NCBI GenBank assembly: GCA_936450465.1
Contig: OW388300.1
Span: forward strand, 49,775,378 to 49,839,377
DNA: 64,000 nt
Direction: 5' to 3'
Origin: Gibbula magus
Lineage: Eukaryota > Mollusca > Gastropoda > Trochida > Trochidae
Both the position numbers and the translations under genes were made by a program. Positions 35,671 through 44,759 of this stretch are shown here, piece after piece (positions within the stretch are counted from its first letter, which is position 1; each line of letters opens with the position of its first letter). Below the pieces are notes generated by a model. It searched no databases. It was not told the origin of the DNA and was given only the letters and a program-made list of their open reading frames with translations.

Positions 35671-36020
35671 GTTTGAGTGGGTGTTATTTTACCTACATGT
35701 AATAGTTTGAGTGGGGTGTTATTTTACCTACATGTAATAGTTTGAGTGGGGTGTTATTTTATCTACATGTAATAGTTGAGTTGGGTGTTATTTTACCTGC
35801 ATGTAATAGTTTGAGTGGGGTGTTATTTTACCTACATATACTAGTTTGATCGGGGTGTTATTTAATATACATGTAATAGTTTTGAGTTGGGTGTTATTTT
35901 ACCTACATGTAATAGTTTGAGTGGGGTGTTATTTTACCTACATGTAATAGTTTGAGTGGGGTGTTATTTTACCTACGTGTACTAGTTTGAGTGGGGTGCT
36001 TATTTTACCTACATGTAATA
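35671..36020. repeat. 35-bp minisatellite, ten units
   Basis: Unit GTTTGAGTGGGGTGTTATTTT followed by ACCTACATGTAATA, ten copies in 350 bp, with single-base changes and 1-bp indels between units. Confidence 0.96.
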
Positions 36021-36924
36021 TTCATCTGCGATGTTCAATAAATTTAATGTGGCTTGTTTAAACCGAATTAGAGAATTAGCAAACTGAATTTTATTTCCAC
36101 TTTTCACGTCGTACGCGAGCTGTCATTTGCATTTGGATGGAAGGAAAGCTCTGGTCCTTAAGTGGGATAGATTCGCCAATATGATTACAAGATAACAAAA
36201 GAACATGATTTTGAATTCACCGTCGACACTTCAAATATTTTTCCAATTTGAAAAGCATTGCATTTTGAAAACTTTTCACACATTTAAAAAGTTAATATTA
36301 CGACAAATATCAACTATGCTGTTGACATATTGTCTTTATTCTTAATCTCCAATTAGGAAATAATAATATACCAGGATGACAAATTGGTTGCAAGAGTAAT
36401 ACAAACAGAAAGGGTTTATATCATTTCCTTACTGTTAGCTGATGCAAACAATCGTCCTGGTAAAATAGAGGAGAATACATCATTGACAATACCTAAAGAT
36501 TAGGATGTCGAATAATCGATGCTGATTGTGTTCGACTTGTGTACGGGGATTTGAACAGTCTTCTTAAGAAAACATGTACATGTAATATTAACGGGTAGCT
36601 TACATGCAATTGGAACTGTGAACCATGACAGTATTTAATGGGATGTTATTCATTTGACAGTAAATGCAAATACTACTGTAGGTCATTAATAGATAAGTGT
36701 GAGAAATGGTATTGTCTTCGGTAGGTTGGCTTTCCGTTTGGGTGACTTTTGTGTTGGATGTATTTTGTCCTTTGTCAACATAAGCCCTCAGGAATCCGAG
36801 ATCCTTTCTGACAAATCAATTGTGATGTCGTCCTGGTGCAAGAAAACGCACTCCACTGTGAATATTCTGCTCCTCAGTTCATCTTTTATGCTGATGATGT
36901 TGACTCTCTACCTTTTAAAGTAAA
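36021..36924. other. No recognisable feature
   Basis: AT-rich. The 74-codon frame at 36,699-36,923 has a hydrophobic tail but no family resemblance. Confidence 0.5.
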
Positions 36925-37276
36925 GTAGGTATAAAGGAGGGTTTTGACTCAACGGAGAAAACATGTATTTTCTTGTTATTTTTAACACAAAAACTGCTTC
37001 GCTTAACTCAGCAGTTTTTCTCTGTTAAACATTAATAATAATACTCGCTTTATTCACCATTTATCCAAAACCCTCCTTTATACCATCATCAGCAATCCAT
37101 CTTTTAGAATCTAATGGACATAATGATGTCTAATTTAGTCTCATTGCATACATGTTTTGAATAAATGGTGAGTAAAGCGTATTATTTACATTAATTTTAA
37201 CAGAGAAAAAACTGCAGAGTTAAGCAGTTTTTGTGTTAAGATTAATGAGAAAATACATATTCTTCTTTATACCTAC
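36925..37276. repeat. Complex foldback element
   Basis: GTAGGTATAAAG at the left end is inverted as CTTTATACCTAC at the right end. The arms (about 36,981-37,066 and 37,157-37,244) pair over most of their length: TTAACACAAAAACTGCTT, AACAGAGAAAAA and CTTTA-TCACCATTTAT-CAAA. A third copy of GGTATAAAGGAGGGTTTT lies inverted at 37,067-37,084. The result is a nested palindrome able to form alternative hairpins. The class is unknown. Confidence 0.85.
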
Positions 37277-38362
37277 TAAGTAATAAGTACAGAAGTATAT
37301 ATTGCACAGAGAAAATGGGTACCACTGTACCTTTCGATCACTCAGAGATTAAAGGCACTGTAGCACGTCGTTCTTACTGGAATTAAGTGCTCTCCCACAA
37401 ATGTAAACAAGTGTCACAATTGTCATGATAATACTCCTTAATCCTGAGTTCCAAAACGAATGAACATTGTCCGGTTAGCCATGCGAGTCCATTTCCCACC
37501 TAGCGGCCATTTTAAGGTAGTCTTGTTAAAATGGCCACTCGAAGGAAGCTCAAGTGATCTGACTGTTGTAGTGATACACCTAGTTTCACAACATTGTCGC
37601 TTTATACGTCGCGCCGTTTTCGTCCAATATGGATAAACGTTTTTTTTTAAATACGGCTTGTTTGGTCGTATAATGACATGATTTACCCTGTTACATAACA
37701 ATATATTATATAGCTTAAATGGCAAATTTAATGGTCTGATCTTTTAAATATTTAAACTTTTTAATTATCCTCCCATGGAGGATATTCATGAACTGGTATT
37801 CAAATTATCCTAATTCAATGTTTGAATGAGAAGGCTGCATTGGAGATGATAAAAGTAAATTCATGGTGGTGCTTCTAGTAATCCCCTTGTTAAACTCGTG
37901 TAGTCTCAAGGACTGTATGTGTTAGATCAGTCTAGGCCATGTGATTCTCTGTTCTGTAGATGTACATATTTAGATGTGTTTGCTTCTCGTATAATTGAAC
38001 CACGGACCTTCCGGTCACAATGTCGTTCTTAACACGAACTTAACCACTTTTTAGTATCCCATGAACAACCCACTAGAGGATGTCTAGACTTCTTGAGATC
38101 TCTTCTTTGGATTTTTCAATTTTCACCCAAAGAGCTTATTATTGTGCCCAGGCGTATACTGGTTTTAAAGTTCTATCAGTGTGCAGCTTGTTCTTCCTAT
38201 AGTCAGCTAGATAGCGAAACACAATTATCTCTGTTTTAACATTTACAAAGGCATTGCATATCTACAACTTTTCAGCAAATACAGATTGACAAATGCACAT
38301 TGTAAAAACAGTTTGAGTATGTACAGATAAACTTTTGGAATTACTGAACGACGTTGTAAATG
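37277..38362. other. Repeat relics: MITE end and tRNA-like head
   Basis: ATTAAAGGCACTGTAGCACG at about 37,350 resembles the end of the 30,045 MITE. About 37,350-37,730 shares patches (GTAACA-ACTAT, AATGGCAAATTT) with 44,985-45,125. On the minus strand, 38,056-37,985 has TGGTTAAGTTCGTG and, further on, GTGGTTCAATTAT, a weak A-box/B-box pair suggesting a decayed SINE head. No gene is supported. Confidence 0.4.
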
Positions 38363-38412
38363 TACAGTCTCGATAATCCGAACGTTTCCATTTTTCATCA
38401 AAAACGTTCGGA
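38363..38412. repeat. pogo/Tigger-like terminus with hairpin
   Basis: TA followed by CAGTCTCGATAATCCGAAC resembles the terminal repeats of pogo/Tigger-type transposons (CAGT...TCGxxTATCCGAAC). It is followed by an inverted TCCGAACGTTT / AAACGTTCGGA pair. Only this end is seen; a Penelope-like remnant follows. Confidence 0.45.
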
Positions 38413-38449
38413 TAGTGAAATGTGCGAACTAGTGAATTATATCCACGTA

Positions 38450-38756
38450 TGTACATCATACCCTGGACTTCTCTGCCAAAAATGTGATTTATGTAATAAC
38501 ATGCAAAGGATGTGAAGAACAATACATCGGTCAAACCGAATGTCTTAGGAACAGAGTGCGGGTACACAAACAGCAGATCAAGGACCCCAAGACAAGATGT
38601 ATTCCACTGAGTTAACATTTAGATACATGCGCTGCCAATAAGGATATCAAATTTACAACTTATCCATTTTACAAAATGGCAAACGCAAGTACAATAATGC
38701 GTAAAATCAAAGAAGAACATTTTATTAAAACACTGTGTCCATCCCATAATAGCTAA
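38450..38756 (+). pseudogene. Penelope-like element: GIY-YIG endonuclease remnant
   Basis: In one frame from 38,478 it reads NVIYVITCKGCEEQYIGQT, combining the GIY-equivalent (VIYVI), a CxxC pair, and YIG. RNRVRVHKQQI follows (conserved Arg and His), then TYPFYKM, and KEEHFIKTLCP with the conserved Glu. This arrangement is typical of the C-terminal endonuclease of Penelope-like retroelements. One internal TAA (near 38,613) breaks it and TAA at 38,754-38,756 closes it. The reverse transcriptase was not found upstream, so the copy is 5' truncated. Confidence 0.8.
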
Positions 38757-38769
38757 GCCATTTACAGCT

Positions 38770-38852
38770 AAAAGCCGCGCCTGTGACGTCACAGAACAGT
38801 GACGTCACAATCAATGTATTGTTGCAACGTCACAGAATCGTGACGTCATAAT
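38770..38852. promoter_or_regulatory. Cluster of CRE-like TGACGTCA sites
   Basis: Two imperfect direct repeats of about 38 bp carry TGACGTCA at about 38,784, 38,801 and 38,841, and an ACGTCAC variant near 38,826. TGACGTCA is the CREB/ATF palindrome. Position is between the Penelope-like endonuclease and a hammerhead-type motif. A promoter role is inferred only. Confidence 0.4.
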
Positions 38853-38866
38853 CACTGTAATGTAAA

Positions 38867-38900
38867 CCTCCCTGAGGATAAAGTTGAAACATGTAGGAGG
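38867..38900 (+). ncRNA. Hammerhead ribozyme-like motif, degenerate stem II
   Basis: Stem I CCTCC (38,867-38,871) pairs with GGAGG (38,896-38,900). The core CTGAGGA fits CUGANGA. GAA plus the palindromic stem III ACATGT follows, with A at the cleavage position. Stem II (TAAAGTT) barely pairs, so activity is doubtful. Short, palindromic stem III is characteristic of the ribozymes known in Penelope-like elements. It lies about 110 bp downstream of such an element on the same strand. Confidence 0.6.
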
Positions 38901-38984
38901 AAATCGGCGTTAGTTATTCTTTCAACTACCATTTGAATATATACTGACTATACACTTGAACAAACACCCTATTTTAAATAAATA

Positions 38985-39134
38985 TATATATATGAAAATG
39001 TAAATACATTTACATTTGCCATAAAATGGAACTTTACTACTTCTGACTCTATCATTTTTTATATATTTCATGCCTGAGAGTTTGAGAATCTTCTGATTGT
39101 GAACTTTGTGTGTATATATATATATATATATATT

Positions 39135-39185
<51 letters not shown>

Positions 39186-39313
39186 AAATGTTCGAAGAAA
39201 TTACGATGATTTAATCAGATTCACAAGCATGCTTCCGACCATTACGGGTCTCATCAGGTGAAATGAATTTTTCTATATGAGACCTGGGAGTTGGAAGATG
39301 TTTTAAACTGTTT

Positions 39314-39399
<86 letters not shown>

Positions 39400-39443
39400 C
39401 CTGGGAGTTGGAAGATGTTTTAAACTGTTTTTCTATATGTATG

Positions 39444-39475
<32 letters not shown>

Positions 39476-39551
39476 GAGTTGCTTCTCACGTATTAAAGAA
39501 GATTGATCCAGTCAAAACCATCTGATGTTTACTCTTTTCTATATATATATT
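38985..39551. repeat. (TA)n microsatellite cluster with a duplicated unit
   Basis: TA runs occur at about 39,112-39,133, 39,139-39,181, 39,318-39,395 and 39,444-39,469. Between them ATATGAGACCTGGGAGTTGG with the adjoining AAGATGTTTTAAACTGTTTT occurs twice (39,275-39,320 and 39,392-39,438), virtually unchanged. Confidence 0.92.
39220..39262 (-). ncRNA. Hammerhead ribozyme-like motif, one core change
   Basis: Read on the minus strand: stem I TTCAC pairs with GTGAA. The core CTGATGA is perfect. Stem II is GACC/GGTC with loop CGTAAT. Stem III is the palindrome AGCATGCT, and the nucleotide before cleavage is U. The second core strand reads GGA where GAA is required, a single A-to-G change expected to inactivate it. 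All helices are perfect, which argues against chance. Confidence 0.68.
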
Positions 39552-40791
39552 TAGCACTCTAGTTGCATGCTAGTACACTAACGTTTTAATATTGCGATGT
39601 ACAAAACCCAGTTCGTTTGAGAATTAGATAAACGCTTCCATCAAAATAACTCCTCGTTTTAGTGCTCCAACGGGGATTTGTTGCATTACATCAATACGTA
39701 TATTCTAGCGAAGTTCTAGCGAAGAGCCTATACAAATGGGATACATAATCAATTCGCAAACTTACACTCATCAAAAACTCATAAAGAAAGTAAAACCATA
39801 AACTACGTCTGAAGCAGGGAAGCATCAAGCCGTTTTGGTAAAGAGATAAGTGCTTGTGTTTAAAGCTTCGGAAGTAATTGCACCTAGACTAAAGGCACTA
39901 CACGGACCAGGTAATGAAACCCAGATGTGTATGCACTACCTGAGGTATATGTTTATGTATATAAGCTCCTATACCTGTCTGTTTAAATGGCTCGAGATTA
40001 TACATTTACTGTAGAAAAATAAAAAAATAAATTATAAGTAAAGGAAATTAAATTCTTTAATTAATATCACGTTAAGCATTACGGCACAGACATTGGAGAG
40101 AAGATGAACTCAAGGTGGATAATTAAACTGTAATATTTTCATCTTAGTTACAATCATTGTCTAATTTATTCCTGTTTATCAGATCTGTTGTTGGGGTGAG
40201 AATAGTAACAACAAGAAAGGTATACTTCCAGTATCGATATGCTCAGCTTGTTGGAGTCATGTTAAATATCTGTGATATCGAGATGCATAGATGGATATAG
40301 TTCCGTTACTTCCTGTTTGGTAGTATTTACCAATTCCATGATTTCGAAATTTACAATATCAACTACATTTAGTTCAATCCAATAACATTTAAATTCATTA
40401 GATATCAAAAGCACGTGTGACTGAAAAAAAAACCAATATTGTTAATTAACAACAAAGTCCTCTGAAAATCACAAATATTTGAGAGTACCATATTTAACTA
40501 ATACTAATAAACATCATAATAATGTCAGTGCATAGCACAGCATAGATCATTGTATTGCAACATTTTATAACTTTACAATTGTCAATGTTGTTAACTTTAA
40601 GTTGGTTTTTTCTACGAAAGAAATCTTATTATCAGAAAGTTTATGAAATCAATGCAAACTACCTCTGTGTTGCCAGAATTAACGTAAAACTTCACACATA
40701 TACTATCATTGGAGGAGGTTCAATGTGTTAAATCAAATGACAGAAGTATCATAATTCAGACAGTTTACTTCACTGAAGCAATACAACTTAC
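39552..40791. other. No recognisable feature
   Basis: AT-rich, no coding or repeat signal beyond the end of the TA cluster. Confidence 0.5.
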
Positions 40792-41018
40792 CTTTGTGTT
40801 GATTACATCCCATACACCTGGCACACACACCCTGGTTGAACTCCCTGTAGAGACAGCTATCACTGACACCTAGTCCATCCTTGAACATTATCAATTCGTT
40901 GTTTCCTTCATTGCTCAGACAAATCCTTTAAAGCATGTATTTCATGGTTGATTGCACACACCACTGCTTCCAAGGAGTTATAGCAGTCACATCGAAAACG
41001 GCATGGGAGTCCGAGCAT
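40792..41018 (-). CDS. Candidate Cys-rich exon(s) of an unknown gene
   Basis: On the minus strand an open stretch ends MFKDGLGVSDSCLYREFNQ and then GVCARCMGCNQHK. It runs into AAAG|GTAAGT (donor at 40,791-40,786), a strong 5' splice site. Upstream on the same strand, in another frame, ATG at 41,018 opens MLGLPCRFRCDCYNSLEAVV and ends at TGA 40,908. Both look coding-like (spaced Cys, mixed composition) and overlap, so a one-base shift could join them. No family is recognised. It could be one frameshifted exon of a secreted protein. Confidence 0.3.
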
Positions 41019-41399
41019 ATCACGTCACAGCACAAACCCTAATTACTAGGTACATGGCATATTAATTAGTTAATTTTGACACGTTTCGTGATGATTAATA
41101 CAAAAGTAAAACTTTTCATAAGACAAAAAAGTAGAAGTAGAGAGGTGTAATTCTGGGCAGGTTGATTACGGTCTCTAGTTGGACATAGCAGTTATTTAAA
41201 ACGTGTCAATATGACAGAAGAATCGTCAACTCTTTTATATTTAATTTTCCTTCTCGATGTCAGTTTTTGATTACTGCACAGTCCAGTTATTTTCCATGCA
41301 AATTACACCAGTGCACCCTTTTTAGTATCTTATTAATTGTTCCAATAGAGAAAATCCTTAAATCCTGTAAGTGCTTACAGAGGCCGGGACAAGTCAGAC

Positions 41400-42130
41400 T
41401 ATAGCACCTTTACCGTGTGTCTGCGCTTCGTCTGATGAAACTCGCTAATAGGAACTCATGTTCGCTTCACTGTCCGCCGCATCTTGATTTTCTACTTGAT
41501 CGCGTTCTTGGAATCTATGTTTACACTTACATATGCTGCTCTTTGAGTGTACTCCCCTTCACTCCTACCTCCCTCACCCCCGCGGGGACTGTGGAAACTG
41601 TAGATCAGACAATGAAGAAGATAAGTGTGAAGAATTCGGGACAGATGGCTAACATCAGCGGGAAATCAGTTGGGCAAATTCATCCTTGCTCCAGTTCCGA
41701 ACCATGATTTCATAAATTTTCCTGACACTGAAGCCCCTGGGAAGTTTATACTTGAGAGCTTGAGACTTTAAGGGATTATTGTGTCATGATCCGAGATCTA
41801 GGCATGGTTGCGTTGATTTTCTTTGTTAAGAATATCCACAAAGTGTGGCTCCAGTGTCATGAAGGCTTGACTCTGTGAATTTGTACGGACATATTGACAT
41901 TATGGTGGTAATTAGTCTTCACGAAAATCTCTCTTAAGTTCAACCTATTACTGTTCAATCTCCTGAAATCATTTAATATGTTTGCTTGAGACGCTTTTAA
42001 TGCTTTGAAGCAAATGTCTTCACGAAGTTTCAAGTTTGACATTTTCAATTACCAAACTGCTTAGAGGTATTTACAAAGGATATTTGTTGTAGAGATCAAC
42101 ATTGTCACGAGGCGGTTAAGGTGACGTTGA
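41400..42130. repeat. Diverged paralogous segment, copy 3
   Basis: Matches 30,990-31,620 (GGGACAGATGGC, ACACTGAAGCCCCTGGGA, ATTGTGTCATG) and, in its right part, 1-360 (GAAGCAAATGT, AAGTTTGACATTTTCAATTA, CCAAACTGC). The PAN-like frame of copy 2 is broken here. Confidence 0.55.
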
Positions 42131-42349
42131 AGAAAAGAAAAAAGTTTCAGTGGAAGTATGAACCATAAAGCCTCCTTAGGGGCTGAACACTAATCTTCCG
42201 TTGGCTCCTTATTTGTCACAGGCAAGGATATAACTACAGGTTTAATCTGAATTTGCCAATTTAAGTTTATATATATAATATATATCAATACACGATGTGC
42301 TAACGTGTTCAATGTTACAGTCAATTCAGTTCCAAATGGACTAAGAATA

Positions 42350-42815
42350 ATGGCCAAAGAATCATGAACGATAAAAATAGAGCCATGGGCTCTGTAGCTC
42401 ACAAGGATTTGTATTGTTTGCAAATCCGAAATAAATTGTTCTCAACTTTTTCTAGTGCTTTTCATACTGGAAAAGAAGTCGAAAATAGGTTCTACAATTT
42501 ACAATCCCCATTTGCCAAGGAATCTGCACAAAACATTTCAGCTCTCGAGACTTATTAGAACTGGCGAAGAAATTGAAAATAGCTTGTTAAGTTTGTGACC
42601 CCTGTGACCCCATTTGGGGTCATGGGGTCAAGAAATCTACAATTTAGTGGAGCCTGCACATACAATTTCAGCTCTCTTGAGTCATTTGTTCTGGAGAAGA
42701 AGTTGAAAATGCAAAAAGTTTACGGATCGACGGATGGACGGACGCCGGACGCCGGACGCCGGACGCCATGCCATGCCATGCCATGCGCCCATCGGGCATT
42801 TCAGGCCTGATGAAC
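42350..42815. mobile_element. Second tandem-core element (Helentron-like)
   Basis: Two diverged core units share TTTCAGCTCTC-GAG...GAAGAA-TTGAAAAT (about 42,538-42,582 and 42,667-42,712). They are followed by GGACGCC repeats (about 42,737-42,767), CCATG repeats (42,767-42,785) and a GCCC-ATC-GGGC hairpin before CTGATGAACTAAAA. The order core, microsatellite, hairpin copies that of 6,470-7,853 although the sequence differs. It ends about 65 bp before the 1.87-kb element. Confidence 0.5.
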
Positions 42816-42881
42816 TAAAAATGAAAAGATTCATAATTATAAGAAAACATTAGCTACAGTGACAAAATTGCGACCATAAGA

Positions 42882-44752
42882 TAGCTATGCTCAAGGTCAA
42901 GGGCAGTAACTCTTACTAGACTGTCCAAAATAACTGAAAACCCCAGTCTTGAGGGTACTGTTGACTATACCATCTTTTCAAGCTTTTATCATGAAATTAC
43001 GCGCTAAAACTGACGTGCATTATGATCCAGGGTAATAGGGCCACGTGTAACAGCTGTATTTTGCTTTTCAGCTCCTTTTCCCGAGTTGATACATATAAAT
43101 ATAATTTTCAATGTAAATTTTACTTTTGAAAACGAATTATTACGCCTCTAAATCTTAATGTATTTCAGACTTAAATCTTTTAGGATAATTATCCCAATAT
43201 TTACAAAATTATTTAGGTGGGATACATGCATTTAAAGATTTTTTTGTAAAACTGGTAAAATCCATTAGCGGTCTTCAGTGAGGTCAGATTACCTCCCTTT
43301 GTAAATCTCGCCCTCAGGACTTAATAACTTAGGTCCATTTTTCATCAACAGTGTGCTGTGAGAAACATTAAAAATCAAATTACCTTTGGATACTTATAAA
43401 GAAAGGTAATGGTATTATGATTGTGTGAAAAAGTTTATGTTTTATGGTAAAAAAATTATCTGTTCTACAACCTTTTATAAATGAATTATGTAATTAAAAA
43501 TCAAAATTTTCCAAAGAAGAGTTATCTCCCTTTGCCAATATTTTTGATAATTTTCAACTTCAGCATCAAATTACTCAGAAAATAGGTCTGTGACATATAT
43601 TTTTTATTTTCTATTATTCTTCAGCTGTATGTTTTCCACAAGTATTATCATGTTTGAATTATTTTTCATTTATTTGTTATTATTGAACAGGACTTTTGAA
43701 GTTATTTCTGCAGAATCCAGTGTTGACATTGCATCTTATCATGTAAGGCAAATGAAAAAAAAGCAACATACAAATGAAGAAATCACTTTTCTATTCTAAT
43801 AACATTCCATTTATCAAATAAAACAACAATAAAGCTCTGAATGATCATTTTAAAGTGACCTTAACAAAAAATTAAAAAGAGTTAGCCTCTTCTTGAGACA
43901 TTACCACAAAAAACATCATTTTGCAGAAAAACAAGCTCCGTGCTAGGCACTTTTTCTTTTTGAATCTCGAATAATACATATTCAGCTTGCATCATGCCAA
44001 TTTACAGCATTTTTTCATTTAATTTCATTATTGTTTGGAACCTCTTACGTTCAGTGTTTAAATAGGTAATAACAAATGATTATCAAGTATAAATGCATTT
44101 TAAAACATACTTTTAAAAACCTTTTTATCCCATTTAGTATAATTTACCAAATATTTAGCTTTTACAAATATAATAAGAATTTTTATATGAAAATGATAAA
44201 TGTTATCTATTTTAGGTTATGGAGCTATTGACCAAATGTTTTTTCTTTGTTCTTAGTTATGTTTTAATATTAAATACATATTTTTTTATAATAACTGGTT
44301 ATTTACTGACAACTGTGTGGTTATTATTCTGTCATATCTTAACATATATTAATGATAATGCCTATCAGAAATGGTAAATGGCAGTGTGTTTGGGTTCAAT
44401 ACTCATTTCCGCCTATGATTTTCCAACTGTTTTCCAATTTTCTAAAAATATTATGAAGGTATTTCACCATAAAAGTTATTAATTTGCATCAGAAATGTTG
44501 GAATGCTATTTTTGGTTTTGTAATTTTGTAGATATTGCCAAAATTAAATTTTTTATGGATCCCAGACACCTTTTGCTAATTTCCTGGTTTCTGAAAACCA
44601 GACGGTCATGTACTTTGAACATTTTTCACATCAAAATATTGGAAGTAAAAAAAGTTTTAAAAATATTTTTTTCTTTTCTATACATTAAGCTACACAAAAC
44701 ATATTTCAGAATAATTTTAATATTTTTTTTCAAAAAAGCTTGAGCATAGCTA
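42882..44752 (+). mobile_element. 1.87-kb TIR element, left copy, 7-bp target duplication
   Basis: Starts TAGCTATGCTCAAGG and ends CTTGAGCATAGCTA, a 14-bp terminal inverted repeat. CATAAGA stands immediately outside both ends (42,875-42,881 and 44,753-44,759). The interior is AT-rich with no transposase. The 82-codon frame at 44,495-44,743 is identical in both copies but lacks motifs and reflects the identity of the DNA. It includes CCTCCCTTTG and TCTCCCTTTG motifs. A 7-bp duplication is uncommon: hAT and P elements usually make 8, and Dada elements are reported with 6-7. The superfamily is not assigned. Confidence 0.9.
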
Positions 44753-44759
44753 CATAAGA

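Noticed and set aside
35671..36020. CRISPR-like regular repeats
   Set aside because: Units are directly tandem with no unique spacers, and the sequence is eukaryotic.
38262..38618. 118-codon minus frame
   Set aside because: It is antisense to the Penelope-like endonuclease remnant, which explains its length.
44495..44743. 82-codon frame conserved perfectly in both 1.87-kb elements (also 46,976-47,224)
   Set aside because: Identity simply reflects near-identical DNA copies. The residues are AT-driven (Phe, Ile, Lys, Leu), no motif is visible, and the older fragment in LINE A does not cover this part, so no conservation test is possible.
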